The notes beneath the pieces are model-generated. The model was not told the origin of the DNA. It ran no database searches and worked only from the letters and a program-made list of their open reading frames with translations. Below, piece after piece: positions 1 through 9,800 of a stretch of 64,000 nt of DNA. The position numbers and the translations under genes were made by a program. Source of the stretch: Auricularia sp. M13 (lineage: Eukaryota > Basidiomycota > Agaricomycetes > Auriculariales > Auriculariaceae); assembly GCA_037042915.1 (NCBI GenBank), contig CM073197.1:3348001-3412000 (forward strand), written 5' to 3'. How positions within the stretch are numbered: position 1 is the first letter of the stretch; each line of letters starts with the position of its first letter.

Positions 1-2
1 CT

Positions 3-431
3 GCCGCTCCACGAACCAACCCCGCCGCCACCGGCGCTCCCGCTCACGTGCCCACCGCCACCGCTCCCCCTCCACGCACCAAACGCGCCGTCGCCCCCGC
101 CACCGTGCCGCGAAGCACCCGCCGCCGCCGCCGCCGCCGCCACCGCTGCCACTCCCTCGCCAACGCTGGCCTCCGCGGTGGCGCCGCCAGCGGGACGGCA
201 ATCATGCAGCGGCCAATGGCTGGTTCGGCCAGCCGCAATGGCCGCCCCAAACCTAACCCGTTCGCCACCCCGGTGCCCGTTCCCGGCCCGTCGAAGAGCC
301 GCGACGTCGCCAGTGCCAGGCAGGCACCCGCGGCACCGTCGAGCAGGGACAAGCGCAAGAGAGACATGCAGGGCGAGGTCGATGAGCAGCAGGAACTCCA
401 GCCGGTGACGAAGAAGTCTCGTTCGGCTTGA
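3..431 (+). CDS. 3' end of a basic, Pro/Ala/Arg-rich hypothetical protein (partial)
   Basis: The reading frame is open from the left window edge to a TGA at 429-431, so this is probably the last exon of a gene that starts outside the window. The visible 142 residues are rich in Pro, Ala and Arg, with an Arg run (codons around 130-160) and a lysine-rich end (KRKRD, TKKSRSA) that could serve as a nuclear localisation signal. No domain is recognised. A Pro/Arg frame in GC-rich DNA can stay open by chance, and the opposite strand is also open here, so the call is cautious. Leu and aromatic residues are nearly absent, which fits a disordered tail. Confidence 0.35.
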   Translation, partial: AAPRTNPAATGAPAHVPTATAPPPRTKRAVAPATVPRSTRRRRRRRHRCHSLANAGLRGGAASGTAIMQRPMAGSASRNGRPKPNPFATPVPVPGPSKSRDVASARQAPAAPSSRDKRKRDMQGEVDEQQELQPVTKKSRSA

Positions 432-615
432 ATACCCTTCCCTTAATTTATTTTAATCACTTTGTAATCTCGATGAGCCTGTCCTTGACCCTCTTAACCG
501 CCAATCTTAATGCTTTCATTTGTTCATGATGAATGAGTGCCCGAAAATTAGTAAGGTGAGATATGAGTGCATATATGCTTGCCAGGGTGAGTTGAATACA
601 TGCGCTCTTCAGAAA

Positions 616-2177
616 CTAATTCATCGGTTCATCGCAGTCACCGTTGCCTTCGTCGAAAGGCGGCTTATAGCCCGCCATTTCTTTGTATGTGAAAAGCTTG
701 ACCTTCGTTGCACCGACCTCCGCAAGGACATTCTTGTGCATGAAGTGCGCAATCGCGATGCGCTGACCGCCTGCGAATTGAACAGAGTGCTTCAAGATGC
801 CCCCTCTAATGAACGCAAGTGTTCCGGGAGATAGTTAATGTCCGAACCCGCGACACGAAGCGTGCCTTCGCGGTATTTACCCACTGTGAGAATCGGCGTC
901 CATGCGAGCTTCATATCGCGGCGGTCAGTGTGTTCGCCGGTCTCTCGATTGTAGATGAGACTTCTCCCGTGGAGGAAGGAGGGGTCGGCAGCGGCCAGCG
1001 CGGCATATGCGGGGTACATGGCTTTCAACTTCTCCGAGGCATCGTTGAAGAGGTTGTACTGCTCGGGGTCGATGAGCTGGAACATGTCCATGAGTCGCAT
1101 GGTCACGAGCCGCAGCTCTCGAAGCAACGCGAGCCCCGCGTTGAGGTTGTCTGTTTTCTTGAAGAGATCGCGAGCGGGCCCCGCAGGGCCATTGTTCGCC
1201 TTCACCCGGTGAGCACACACACTCTAGGCTGATCATCTGAGCTCACCGATCGACCGAGGGCCCTCCAGATGGATACCAACTGGAATACGCCGTGCAGTTC
1301 GTCTTGATGCTCCTGCCGAGTATAGCATTCTTCCGCGTCTCTCGCATTCTGATCTGCGCCAGCGCGAATTTTCACACCGACACTGCGCCCGAAGTCCATG
1401 AGACTCTTGAATAGGATGTCCTGAGTTTATTCCGCACGTGAGTAGGAGTTTCCGCAGCAGCGCGGACGCACATGACTAGCTTTGGATAACCAGTTCGGGA
1501 AAACGATGACAGCAGGTACGTCTTTCTTGTCCACGAGGACAAAAGGCTCATCGCTGACCCTGGCCGTCACAGATTCGAAGGCGGGGTAAGGCTTGCTGTT
1601 GCGCTCTTGATTCCTGTCGACGAGCGCGGCGAGGTCGAGCTCGGGAACGCGGTCTGTACGGAGGAGTTGGTGAGGGCATGTATTCTCAACAGTACGTACG
1701 TATATTCCCGGGCTTCAGCGCAGTCTCTAGCATCTTCTTATTGAGACGATGCCAGCTTGTAAGCATCTTCGCCTCGAGTTTCTCGGGATTTAGTGCTCTG
1801 GATTTCCTTCGTGGCAAGTCAGAGCAAGTGCGTGAGTGTTCAGGCGATGCTGACTTATGCTTGCGGCCTTTAGCTTTTGTCCCAGTTTCCGCGAGCGGCT
1901 CAGCAGCTGATTCGCCAGCCGCGAGAGTCCCAGCAGCTTGTACCGGAGTCACAGGTTGCTCAGTGACCTGTCCAGCATCGTCGTCCGATAGAGCTTCCTC
2001 CGTACCGTCGCGTTGAATGCCAAAGAGATCTCGCAGTTTTTCCCCACCGCTGAGCTGTGCCTGCTGCACGATTCTCTGGAATAACTCGGCGAAGTCCACC
2101 GGGATACTCTCATTCTCGGGATATGGTCCTACCGACGAGTTGATGAGTCGCAATGGCCAGAACGATGAATTGCACAC
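616..2177 (-). pseudogene. 2OG-Fe(II) oxygenase-like gene, four exons, one frameshift
   Basis: Four exons can be traced: about 2177-1700, 1653-1472, 1420-1247 and 1199-616, with introns of 46-51 nt and consistent phases. The true start is not fixed; the open frame at 2177 begins with GTG, so an ATG may lie in an upstream exon. The last exon looks like the jelly-roll core of a 2-oxoglutarate/Fe(II) oxygenase: an HxD motif (EHTDRRD), then a distal His (GILKHSV) and an Arg (GQRIAIAHF) nine residues later, in the order the family uses for iron and co-substrate. This is inference from motif order, not a domain search. The frame breaks once, at the G run 826-828: upstream codons read ...SDINYLP, and the continuing conserved frame reads PGTLAFIRGG to a TAG at 616-618. 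The loss of one base fits. The rest is open, so this is either a young pseudogene or a consensus error. Confidence 0.5.
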
Positions 2178-3791
2178 CTGGAGTGTCGGCCATGGGCAGG
2201 ACGGATGTGCGCGAGATCGGCTGCGGAAAAAGCACGGCTTATGTGCTCGCTGCGACGTGGGTTATTAGGGAGAGATCGAGGATCGATAAGAGCAACGCCA
2301 GCACATCATGTGCGGCGCGTGTTTTGCGGACCGGTGCAGGCACGGAATCGTTGCCATATCGGGAATGCAGGTCACGTGGTGCGTGCAACCCGGCGCGCAG
2401 AAGCCGCGAACGCGCGGACTTTAAACCGCGTGTTCAACTTCTGCTCTGGCCGCATACCCCGGAGCAACCTTCGCCGCTGCGGCTTGAGGGAGCTCTAGGG
2501 TCCTAGCATAAGCCAGTGACGCCGTTGCGGCAGCTCAGGGTGGTCGCGAACGGCAGCCAGAGCAGCGGTTGAATACCCTTTTCGTCGTCGTCGGTGCGAG
2601 ACGCGTCCGTCGCTCGCGACGCGTCCGTCCCGCGCCCACGACCGACGGATTGTATTTAAGATATTATTCCGAACATATTGCGGCAAGTATCCGGGCCAGG
2701 ATCCTCAACGTGCGGTCGCAGTCGCGTCTCACTGCTCATTGCGTCACCGTCAACAGCGTCACGTGACGTGTCCCGTTCGGGAACGCGAACTCTGGAAATG
2801 AAAGCTCAGCCAATGCAGGGCTCAAGATGACTTAACTAATCTACAAGACCCCTTTGAGAGTTAAATTGAGGGTTTCTCAGTTAAAATAATGCTATCTCAG
2901 GCCGTGAGGTTGAGTCAGGAGTGTGAGACAGGAAGGGCACAGCGGAAATTTCATGAGATATTATTCCAGTGTGCTCATTTAAACTTGTTGTAGTTTTATC
3001 ATTTTTTTCGAAATTTTGTAAATTTATTCTCGGCCTCTGCGTTGAGGAAAGGCCATTCGACAACTTAGACGACCGATTTGGCTGAGCGGAGTTCGAAGTG
3101 CCCGAGTCAGCCGCCGGCTGCCGCCGGGCGCTCTCCAAGCTCTCCTTCGCTGCGTAGACGAGTCAGTCGACGCAGAGTATCGCGCCAGTGGACCGTTCGC
3201 GCGTCAGCGAACGTGTAGCTGGACGCGCTACTGGGAGCTCCTGCACCATCGACCTGGTTCACGCATCAGTGACACCAGCGTCTTTGAGCGTCAGACAATC
3301 GCCGCCTGTACTGCGCAGCCTGCGCACCCCCATTCCGTCTCTCCCTCGAACCTCCACATAAATCAGCGCCACGCTCACGCATCAGTGAACGTGGCTGTTG
3401 AGCTTGCCGCGATCAGCGCTCAAGCGTCCAGTTCGTCCGTGCATCACACAGTCACGCTGCCTGCGCACCCCAGTCCGTCTGTCCCTCGCAAGTGAACATA
3501 AATCAGCGCCACGCTCACGCATCAGTGAACGTGGCTGTTGAGCTTGCCGCGATCAGCGCTCAAGCGTCCCGTTCGTTCGTGCATCGCACAGTCACCGCCT
3601 GTACCGTCCGTCTCTCTCCACCCCCTCCCACCACTCAGAATCGTCCCAAGTATTCAGCCTGTCGTATATTAGACGTAGTATAGAAATCATCCACAGATCC
3701 ACTAGTAGATATTCTCGAACTCGTATTTCAGTGAGCCATCTATACCGAAACCATGTCAATTTTTATTTACAAGTCGCTCAGGCAAACGAAA
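2178..3791. other. Intergenic, no gene recognised
   Basis: No convincing coding frame, RNA gene or element end is seen, except the tandem duplication listed separately. The stretch 2820-3020 is AT-rich. The right part is probably the promoter region of the gene starting at 3792. Confidence 0.5.
3318..3598. repeat. Tandem duplication, two 140-bp units
   Basis: The block containing CATAAATCAGCGCCACGCTC occurs at 3357 and again at 3497, exactly 140 bp apart. The two units share about 95% of bases over roughly 100 bp, with small differences at their left ends (for example cctccacata against agtgaacata). A third, weaker partial copy follows at about 3590-3620. It lies 0.2-0.5 kb upstream of the next gene. 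Confidence 0.85.
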
Positions 3792-6700
3792 ATGAACGTG
3801 GACTCTCGAGACGTCGACATGGACGTCGACAATGCGTGAGTTTTCGAGTATGCCGTCTCGATCTGATGCTGACGACCTCGCAGCCAGCCAGCGTCGAATC
3901 CGAACGCGCAGGCACAGGCTGTCGACGTCCAGATGGACATCGACGAGAATGAATCGTGAGTTCTCGAGATGTTTCTACTGGCAGACGAGCCTCTGATGGC
4001 TTCGTTCAGGGAGGACCCCTCGTTCACCGCTCTGCCGTATTTCTGCGCCTGGCCCAGCCTGCGGGAGGCCAGATACATCGTGCGGACGAATCGAGACGTT
4101 GTGCCCGAGATACCAGACTACCCCGTCGTCGACCCAACGCGCTGCGTCGACGGTCGCTTCGGTCTCTACGAGGCAAGCCAACTGCCGCAGATGCACGACG
4201 AGAACAACCTGCACATGGCGTTCGTGCCGCTGCTCAAGCCAGTGGGCTCACAAGTTCCGCTGCAGATTGGCCGCGCCTGGTGGAATCTCCGGCACACCGA
4301 CATGCTCGGAGACTTGGGTTGGTATCGTCTCGAAGACGAGCACCTCCGACCAGCGGGCAGCGAGCTCTTCAAGTTGCCCACGCTGCTTCTAAATCGTATC
4401 GAAACGACGGAGCTGGAGACGACACCCCTTTGGCGGGCAGCCGTGGAGAAGCCAGGCCGCAGGACTGCGTTGGCCCGTATTCCAACGGAGCGGTACGACA
4501 AGTTCGTTGAGCTCACAAGCAGCCTGAGACGACAGTCGTTAAAGAAGTGGGACTGTCACGTCAACTTCGCAGAGTGGCAGCGCTGTCTGAACGAGATACG
4601 GGGCTGGATGGAGTTGGAGAAGAAGACGGGCGACCTCGAGGCGGGATTGGACGCATACATTCCCACCGTCTCGTCACACGAGGTTGCTCGCCGGGCGCAT
4701 ATATATCAGGCTACTCGGCACGTCGCGCCTTATCGGGGCTGCTTCACCACCAGTGACAAGTTCGCCATGTTCTACGCATCGCGAGACATTCCTGTGTGGC
4801 AGCTCCTGCCTTTCACTCGAGCACACTTCAACGAGCTCCTTGAGAAGCAGCGGGCGGGAGTCATCCGACGAGCCATGTACAGGATGTACGGGAGTCAGCA
4901 ATGCGCTCATATACACGACATCGAGCGCAACCATTATGTCGAGGCGCAGCCCGTCAGCGACATCACGACCTTCTCTGGATCAAACGTCGCCGTCACCGAG
5001 TCCGTCTGGAACGGCACCGAGGACGTCGGCTTCCAGGACAACGCGCCTGTACCCGTCGCAAGCTCGTCGAGCGGCGTTGCAGGTCCGAGTTCGACGAGCC
5101 ATGACCCGAGGCTGGCTAAGCCGCCACTGCCAGCGCCACTTCCTCCCCCGCCAGCGCATCTTCCTCCCCCGCCAGCGCATCTTCCTCCCCGGCCAGCGCA
5201 TCTTCCTCCCGCGCCAGCGCATCTTGCAGGGCATCTGCCTCCAGCGCCGCAGCTGTCAGCAGCCGGGCCATCGACAGGCGCGAAAGGGTCGGGCATGTCG
5301 TCCAAGCGCAAAAGACAGGGTATGTATCTGTTGGCTATTTCTCATGATAGGTTACTGACCAGAACTGCAAAGACCCGGGTTCCAGCGCGGATGCCCCGCC
5401 AAAGAAGCGCAACCGCAGCGGAACGACTGCGAAGCTGCTCGAAGGGAAGAACTCGACAATTGGCCTGGACAACATTGTGCTCGTGGCGCCAGACAGGATT
5501 TCGGCTTACAAGAGCACGGAGCGGCCGCACTGGTTCCCAACGGTATTCATGCCCGCTCATAACGTCTCCGGGCGCGTGAATGTATCGCGGGAGCGGCAGC
5601 TGGACCTCATGACCGCCGACGTGCTGCCTGTGCCGCCGAACATCGGCAAGTTGCAGCTGCACAAGGTCCCCTTGGCATCGTATTTCGTCAACGCCTGGAA
5701 GGCCGCAAAGGAGCCCGGCTTTAACTTACGCAAGGGCAAGGGCGGTGTACCCCTCGCCAGTGCCACGCGGCCCCAGGAAGTCAAGAGCGGAAACTTGAAT
5801 ACCGCTAAACCCTTGCTGCATTGGCTCAAGATCCGTCCTTATTTTCTTCGGCGACTGGCGACGACGGATGCTAGTCAGAATCCAGGCATGTCCGCGCCTC
5901 ATTGGCGAAATTTGTTGAAGTTGGTCGTGCCGGAGCAGCATGTCGCTCGCATGGTCAACTTGCTCGGTCTGGACGCGAGCCTGCCGCAACCAGCACCTAA
6001 GGTCACATCGTTGCCCAAGCCTGTGGATGATAGCGCACAGGACGATGAAGACGTACCCGCTCCGGCACCGCCCGCATCCCAACCGTCTGCTGCAAAGTCC
6101 GGTCAAGCCGTCCGTGCTCCATTGCCGCATCCCTCAGCGCCGCTGCGTGCGCCTCCGCCTCCGCCCCAGCCTGCGCCGCCGCCTCCGCCCCGTCTGAACC
6201 GTCCACGGCCGGCGGCCATCTTCGACAGTGACGAAGATTACGACTCTTGCGAGGAGGAAAGGCTGGAAATGTACGGTCCCCCTCGTCCTCGTTCTCCCCC
6301 CGTCCAGGCAAAGACCGCCTCTGAGCTCAAGGACACGCTCATCCGGGATCTTTTCGACGAACCCGAACAAGACGAAGTAGCTCGACGGAGCGAGGCTGAG
6401 CGGCGCCAGGTCGAACCCAAGACCTGGTATATCTCAGAGCCCAAGAGCAAGAAGACGCGCCCGCTGACGTACTACACTGTGTGGTACTTCAGCGTGGATG
6501 AGGCAAACGACGACGCCCCAACGTTCTGGCTGATCAGTCGCAAGCATCGCGACTTCCACAACATCAAGCGCGGCATGACGGAGTGGTGGGACTACAAGGC
6601 GAAGCGCATCATCTATCTGCCCTTGTCCACGCAGTACCTCGAAGGCGAGCAGCTGCTCAAGAACTCGATTGAGTGGCGGACAAACGATGACCATCCGCGA

Positions 6701-7689
6701 CTGGCACCTCGATCGCGACGGATTTGGCGGGCAGATTGGGATGGGTATGTCCGCAGTTGTGCTCAGTCATTAATCACTCATGAAATTGTAGATGCTGGGA
6801 ACGTGCGGGTGTCAAAAAACCGCAACCAAAGGCCAACAAGCAGGGTCCCGTTGCGGTTATGGGCCCCCTTGGCACCATCGTCGAGTGGCGCCGTTCGCGT
6901 TTCGAGGATCCGTCTGTGCCGCCGTTGTCTGTCGGGCCCGAGCCGCCAGCGGTGCCGTCGAGCTCGTCACGACTCGAACCACCTCCCACTGCTGGTCCAA
7001 AGCCTTTGACGACGCAGCCTGAGCCGCCTGCTGAGCCCCCCGCCAACAAGACGCCGCCCGAGCCGCCTGCTGAGCCGCCCGTCGAGATGCCGCCCGCCGA
7101 GCCGCTGAAGCGCATCGGTCAATATATCGACCGAATCAACCACCCGACCTTTGACGGTTACGAGCTTCCTCCCTTCACGGCGGGCAAGGACGACGATGCT
7201 GTCTGGCCGTCGCTGGATTGGCGCAGGTACATCATGTGGGAACTGACGGAGCTAGAGTTCCGCTATGAGCTCTTCTACCTCGACCTCACGATCCGGCAGA
7301 GTCACCCCGACCACGCGCCACTCCAGTTCGACGCAAAGCAGCGATATAGACAATGCCGCGGTTGCTGGGGTGGCTCCGACTTTGTCCCTGGCACGGACCG
7401 GAATGCGATCAACAAGCTGACCGTCGTCGATCGCACCGAGCGCCTCGAGAGCCTGTGGAACTTCTACACGTTCATGCGCCCTTGGCCTCGAGCTGACCAG
7501 TTCCTCAAACCGTGGGATGAGCTCGTCGCCATCGGCGGCAACATCCACTCCGTGAACTGCGAGTCCGAGCTCTTCTATAATCTGGAGAGCAGCGTTTGGC
7601 ATTGCTTCGCCCAGTCCTTCATGGACTATCGTCACAGACTGCCGCCGGTGCCTCACCTTCGTCCGGAATTGCCTGTAGCTGTAGCATAA
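3792..7689 (+). CDS. Large proline-rich hypothetical protein, 1231 aa, five exons
   Basis: Exons 3792-3835, 3884-3955, 4010-5319, 5373-6744 and 6792-7689 join in phase (3696 nt) across four GT-AG introns of 47-54 nt. The ATG at 3792 is preferred because the two tiny first exons give an acidic leader (MNVDSRDVDMDVDN) and fit the phase; the frame also contains a later ATG at 3969 that would need no splicing but lies in intron 2. Residues 40-380 form a compact region with many Trp/Tyr (for example YRGCFTTSDKFAMFYASRD). Residues 400-450 are a proline-rich repeat, and further Pro-rich linkers with acidic patches lie at about 640-740 and 960-1020. The C-terminal 200 residues are again globular. No signal peptide or membrane helix is seen and I recognise no named family; the style is that of Agaricomycete-only hypothetical proteins. 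Exon structure is confident, function unknown. Confidence 0.75.
5140..5223 (+). repeat. Four 21-bp tandem repeats inside the proline-rich gene
   Basis: Unit TTCCTCCCCCGCCAGCGCAT plus C, at 5140, 5161, 5182 and 5203, with single-base variants in units 3 and 4. Each unit encodes LPP-x-PAH, a seven-residue proline-rich repeat. Being a multiple of three, copy number can change without breaking the frame. Confidence 0.9.
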
Positions 7690-7978
7690 GTTGTATTATA
7701 GCTGTATCGTAGCTCGTTTTTTTCTCATCTCGACACACTGTATCTTTCGCACACAACTCGCGCAATACATCTGCTCTGCTTTGACCATTTTGGGAGTCAG
7801 GAGTGACTTGTGTTTTATTCCGCCTTACAAGTTGCTCTGGGAGTACAAGTTTTATCATTAATTTTGGGAGTACAAGTCTCGGGTTCAGGAGTCAGGAGCA
7901 GTCAAAGTCAGGACCTGGGAGTTCTGGGAGCTGGGAGTAGCAAACCAAAATACAAGTGTCTAACATATCTGCATACGC

Positions 7979-8950
7979 GGCGGTCATGCTGGGCGGGGAG
8001 CGCGGACTGACGGAATAGGGCGGCGAGACGCTCTTCGTCGCGCAGATGGGCTCCGCGTCGCGCGAGGAGCGGCGCGAGTTTGCGCGGCTCGTGCGCGACG
8101 GCGTCCCGCTGCGCCACCGCGCGAAGGTGTGGCTCGAGTGCAGCAGCGCGCTCAAGATGCGCAAGCCGGGCATGTTCCAGGAGCTGCTCGCGCGCGCGGC
8201 GACGGCGCTCGACGCGGAGACGCGCCGCGAGATCGAGAAGGACGTCAGGACGTCGTGCGCACCATGCCGCTCAACATCTTCTTCTTTGGCGGCGAGGGCG
8301 TTGGCTTGGGGAAGCTGCGGCGCGTGTTGCAGGCTTATAGCATGTGCGTACACTGTCCTGCTGAGTTTCGCTACTTATCGATCGGTGTGTGTGCGCAGGA
8401 TGAATGCCGTGGTTGGATACTGCCAGGGCATGAACCTCGTCGCGTCGACGCTGCTTCTTGTCTTCGCCGACGAGGAGGAGGCGTTCTGGGCGCTGGCATC
8501 CCTCATCGAGCGCATGCTCCCCGCTGAATTCTATTCCCCGTCGCTCCAGGCCTTGCGCGAGTTCCCGCTCGTGCTGCAGTACTACGTGCGCGAGCTGATG
8601 CCCCGGCTGCACGCGCACATCGGCAAGCTGGACGTGGATATCTCCACAATCTGCTTTGGGTGGTTCCTCTCGCTTTTCACCGACTGTCTTCCCATCGAGG
8701 CGCTTGCCAGAGTTGTTGACAGTGAGGTATCTTGTGGCTGATGTTGATTTCAGACTCTTTTCCGCGTCTGGGACATCTTCATGGTCGACGGGCAGGACGT
8801 CTTGCTCCGCATCGGTATTGCTATTCTGCGATTAGCCGAGGAGAAGCTTTTGCAGTGCCGCTCCATATCGGCGCTCTACACCTGCCTCGAGAGCGCGCTG
8901 TCCAGGATGTGGGAGGCGGACAAGCTGGTCAAGGTCTGCATGTGCGAAGC
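7979..8950 (+). pseudogene. TBC (Rab-GAP) domain gene remnant, C-terminal half
   Basis: Translation in pieces gives a TBC domain: REERREFARLVRDGVP, LRHRAKVWLE, then MPLNIFFFGGEG, the glutamine-finger motif VGYCQGMN, FYSPSLQALREFPLVLQY, and FRVWDIFMVDGQD, ILRLAEEK. TBC proteins stimulate GTP hydrolysis by Rab GTPases using an Arg and a Gln finger. Introns can be seen at about 8351-8399 and 8710-8753. The frame breaks at 8241-8248, where GACGTCAG precedes a second GACGTC, an 8-bp near-duplication exactly where the Arg finger (DVxRT) belongs. An in-frame TAG sits upstream at about 8017. The N-terminal part is absent here but a fragment of it lies downstream. The gene cannot make a normal protein. 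Confidence 0.75.
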
Positions 8951-9164
8951 CGCGTTATACGCATTCTCACCCATTTGCACTGCAGCTGGAGAGCGAGTTA
9001 CGCTCTGTGATGACATGAAAATGCGCGCCCGTAGACCGAGTCTCCCGGTGGTAACATTAGACGCATTCGACATACAGTACTCTACTCAGCTGCTATTCTT
9101 CTTGCTTGCATCATATCCCCTGCTGCATCGTTCGCATACCCTCATCACACAATCCTTCACACAC

Positions 9165-9562
9165 ACGATCGCGGCGCACGCGCTGCGCTGCGCAAGAGCC
9201 GCACGCCGCACACGGACCGCTTCAGGTTCATGTACGACGTGTGCACATACGACGTGCGCCTGCTCGCGCGCCGCGGAAGATCAGCGATAAGGCCGGAGAG
9301 CAGCCCGACGCGGACGCGGAGCCGCAGCACGCGTGCGCCAAGACCATCCGGCACCTGCTCGCTGCTCGCGCAGCTGACGGAGATCCATGACACGCGCGCG
9401 CTGCGTCGCGTCGCGGCGTGGGACGCGTTCCAAGGTTCCAAGACGTTCGCGGGGCTCGCGCCGGGCGAGTACAAGGACGAGGCGGTCATGCTGGGCGGTG
9501 AGACGCTCTTCGCCGCGCAGATGGGCTCCGCGTCGCGCGAGGAGCGGCGCGAGTTCGCGCGG
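9165..9562 (+). pseudogene. TBC gene remnant, N-terminal part
   Basis: Pieces such as HTDRFRFMYDVCTYDVRLLA, LTEIHDTRALRRVAAWDAF and GGETLFAAQMGSASREERRE match the region that normally precedes a fungal TBC domain. The last 75 bp (from GGTCATGCTGGGCGG to GAGTTCGCGCGG) repeat 7979-8090, the start of the C-terminal remnant. Similarity stops abruptly at 9562. Order is thus C-half then N-half, as left by a tandem duplication that lost its outer parts or by a rearrangement. Confidence 0.65.
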
Positions 9563-9800
9563 CATGGATGCAGTGTCATTGGAGGAACAAAATATATTGT
9601 CAGAACCTTGTCTGACCCCAGGAATCATTTTTATCATGTATTCTGATGTTGAGAAAAGATGTTCTCAGCATTTGAGCCGTTACGGAGTTCCCCCCGCCGC
9701 CCAGGAAATTCAATTAGAAAATACAAGTGCATCAACATTGCATTTCAACAAAGGCCGATATAATTGCGAAACTAATGAAAGTCTGTGGATTCTATATTAT

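Noticed and set aside
44-367. Arg/Gly-rich minus-strand frame at the left edge
   Set aside because: Shadow of GC-rich DNA opposite the plus-strand frame, with no protein-like pattern.
3318-3598. Possible CRISPR-like array
   Set aside because: Only two long units without regular spacers, in a eukaryotic genome; a plain tandem duplication.
5162-5371. Intron 3 of the 1231-aa gene ending at 5362
   Set aside because: That acceptor puts exon 4 in the wrong phase; the AG at 5371-5372 restores the long downstream frame.
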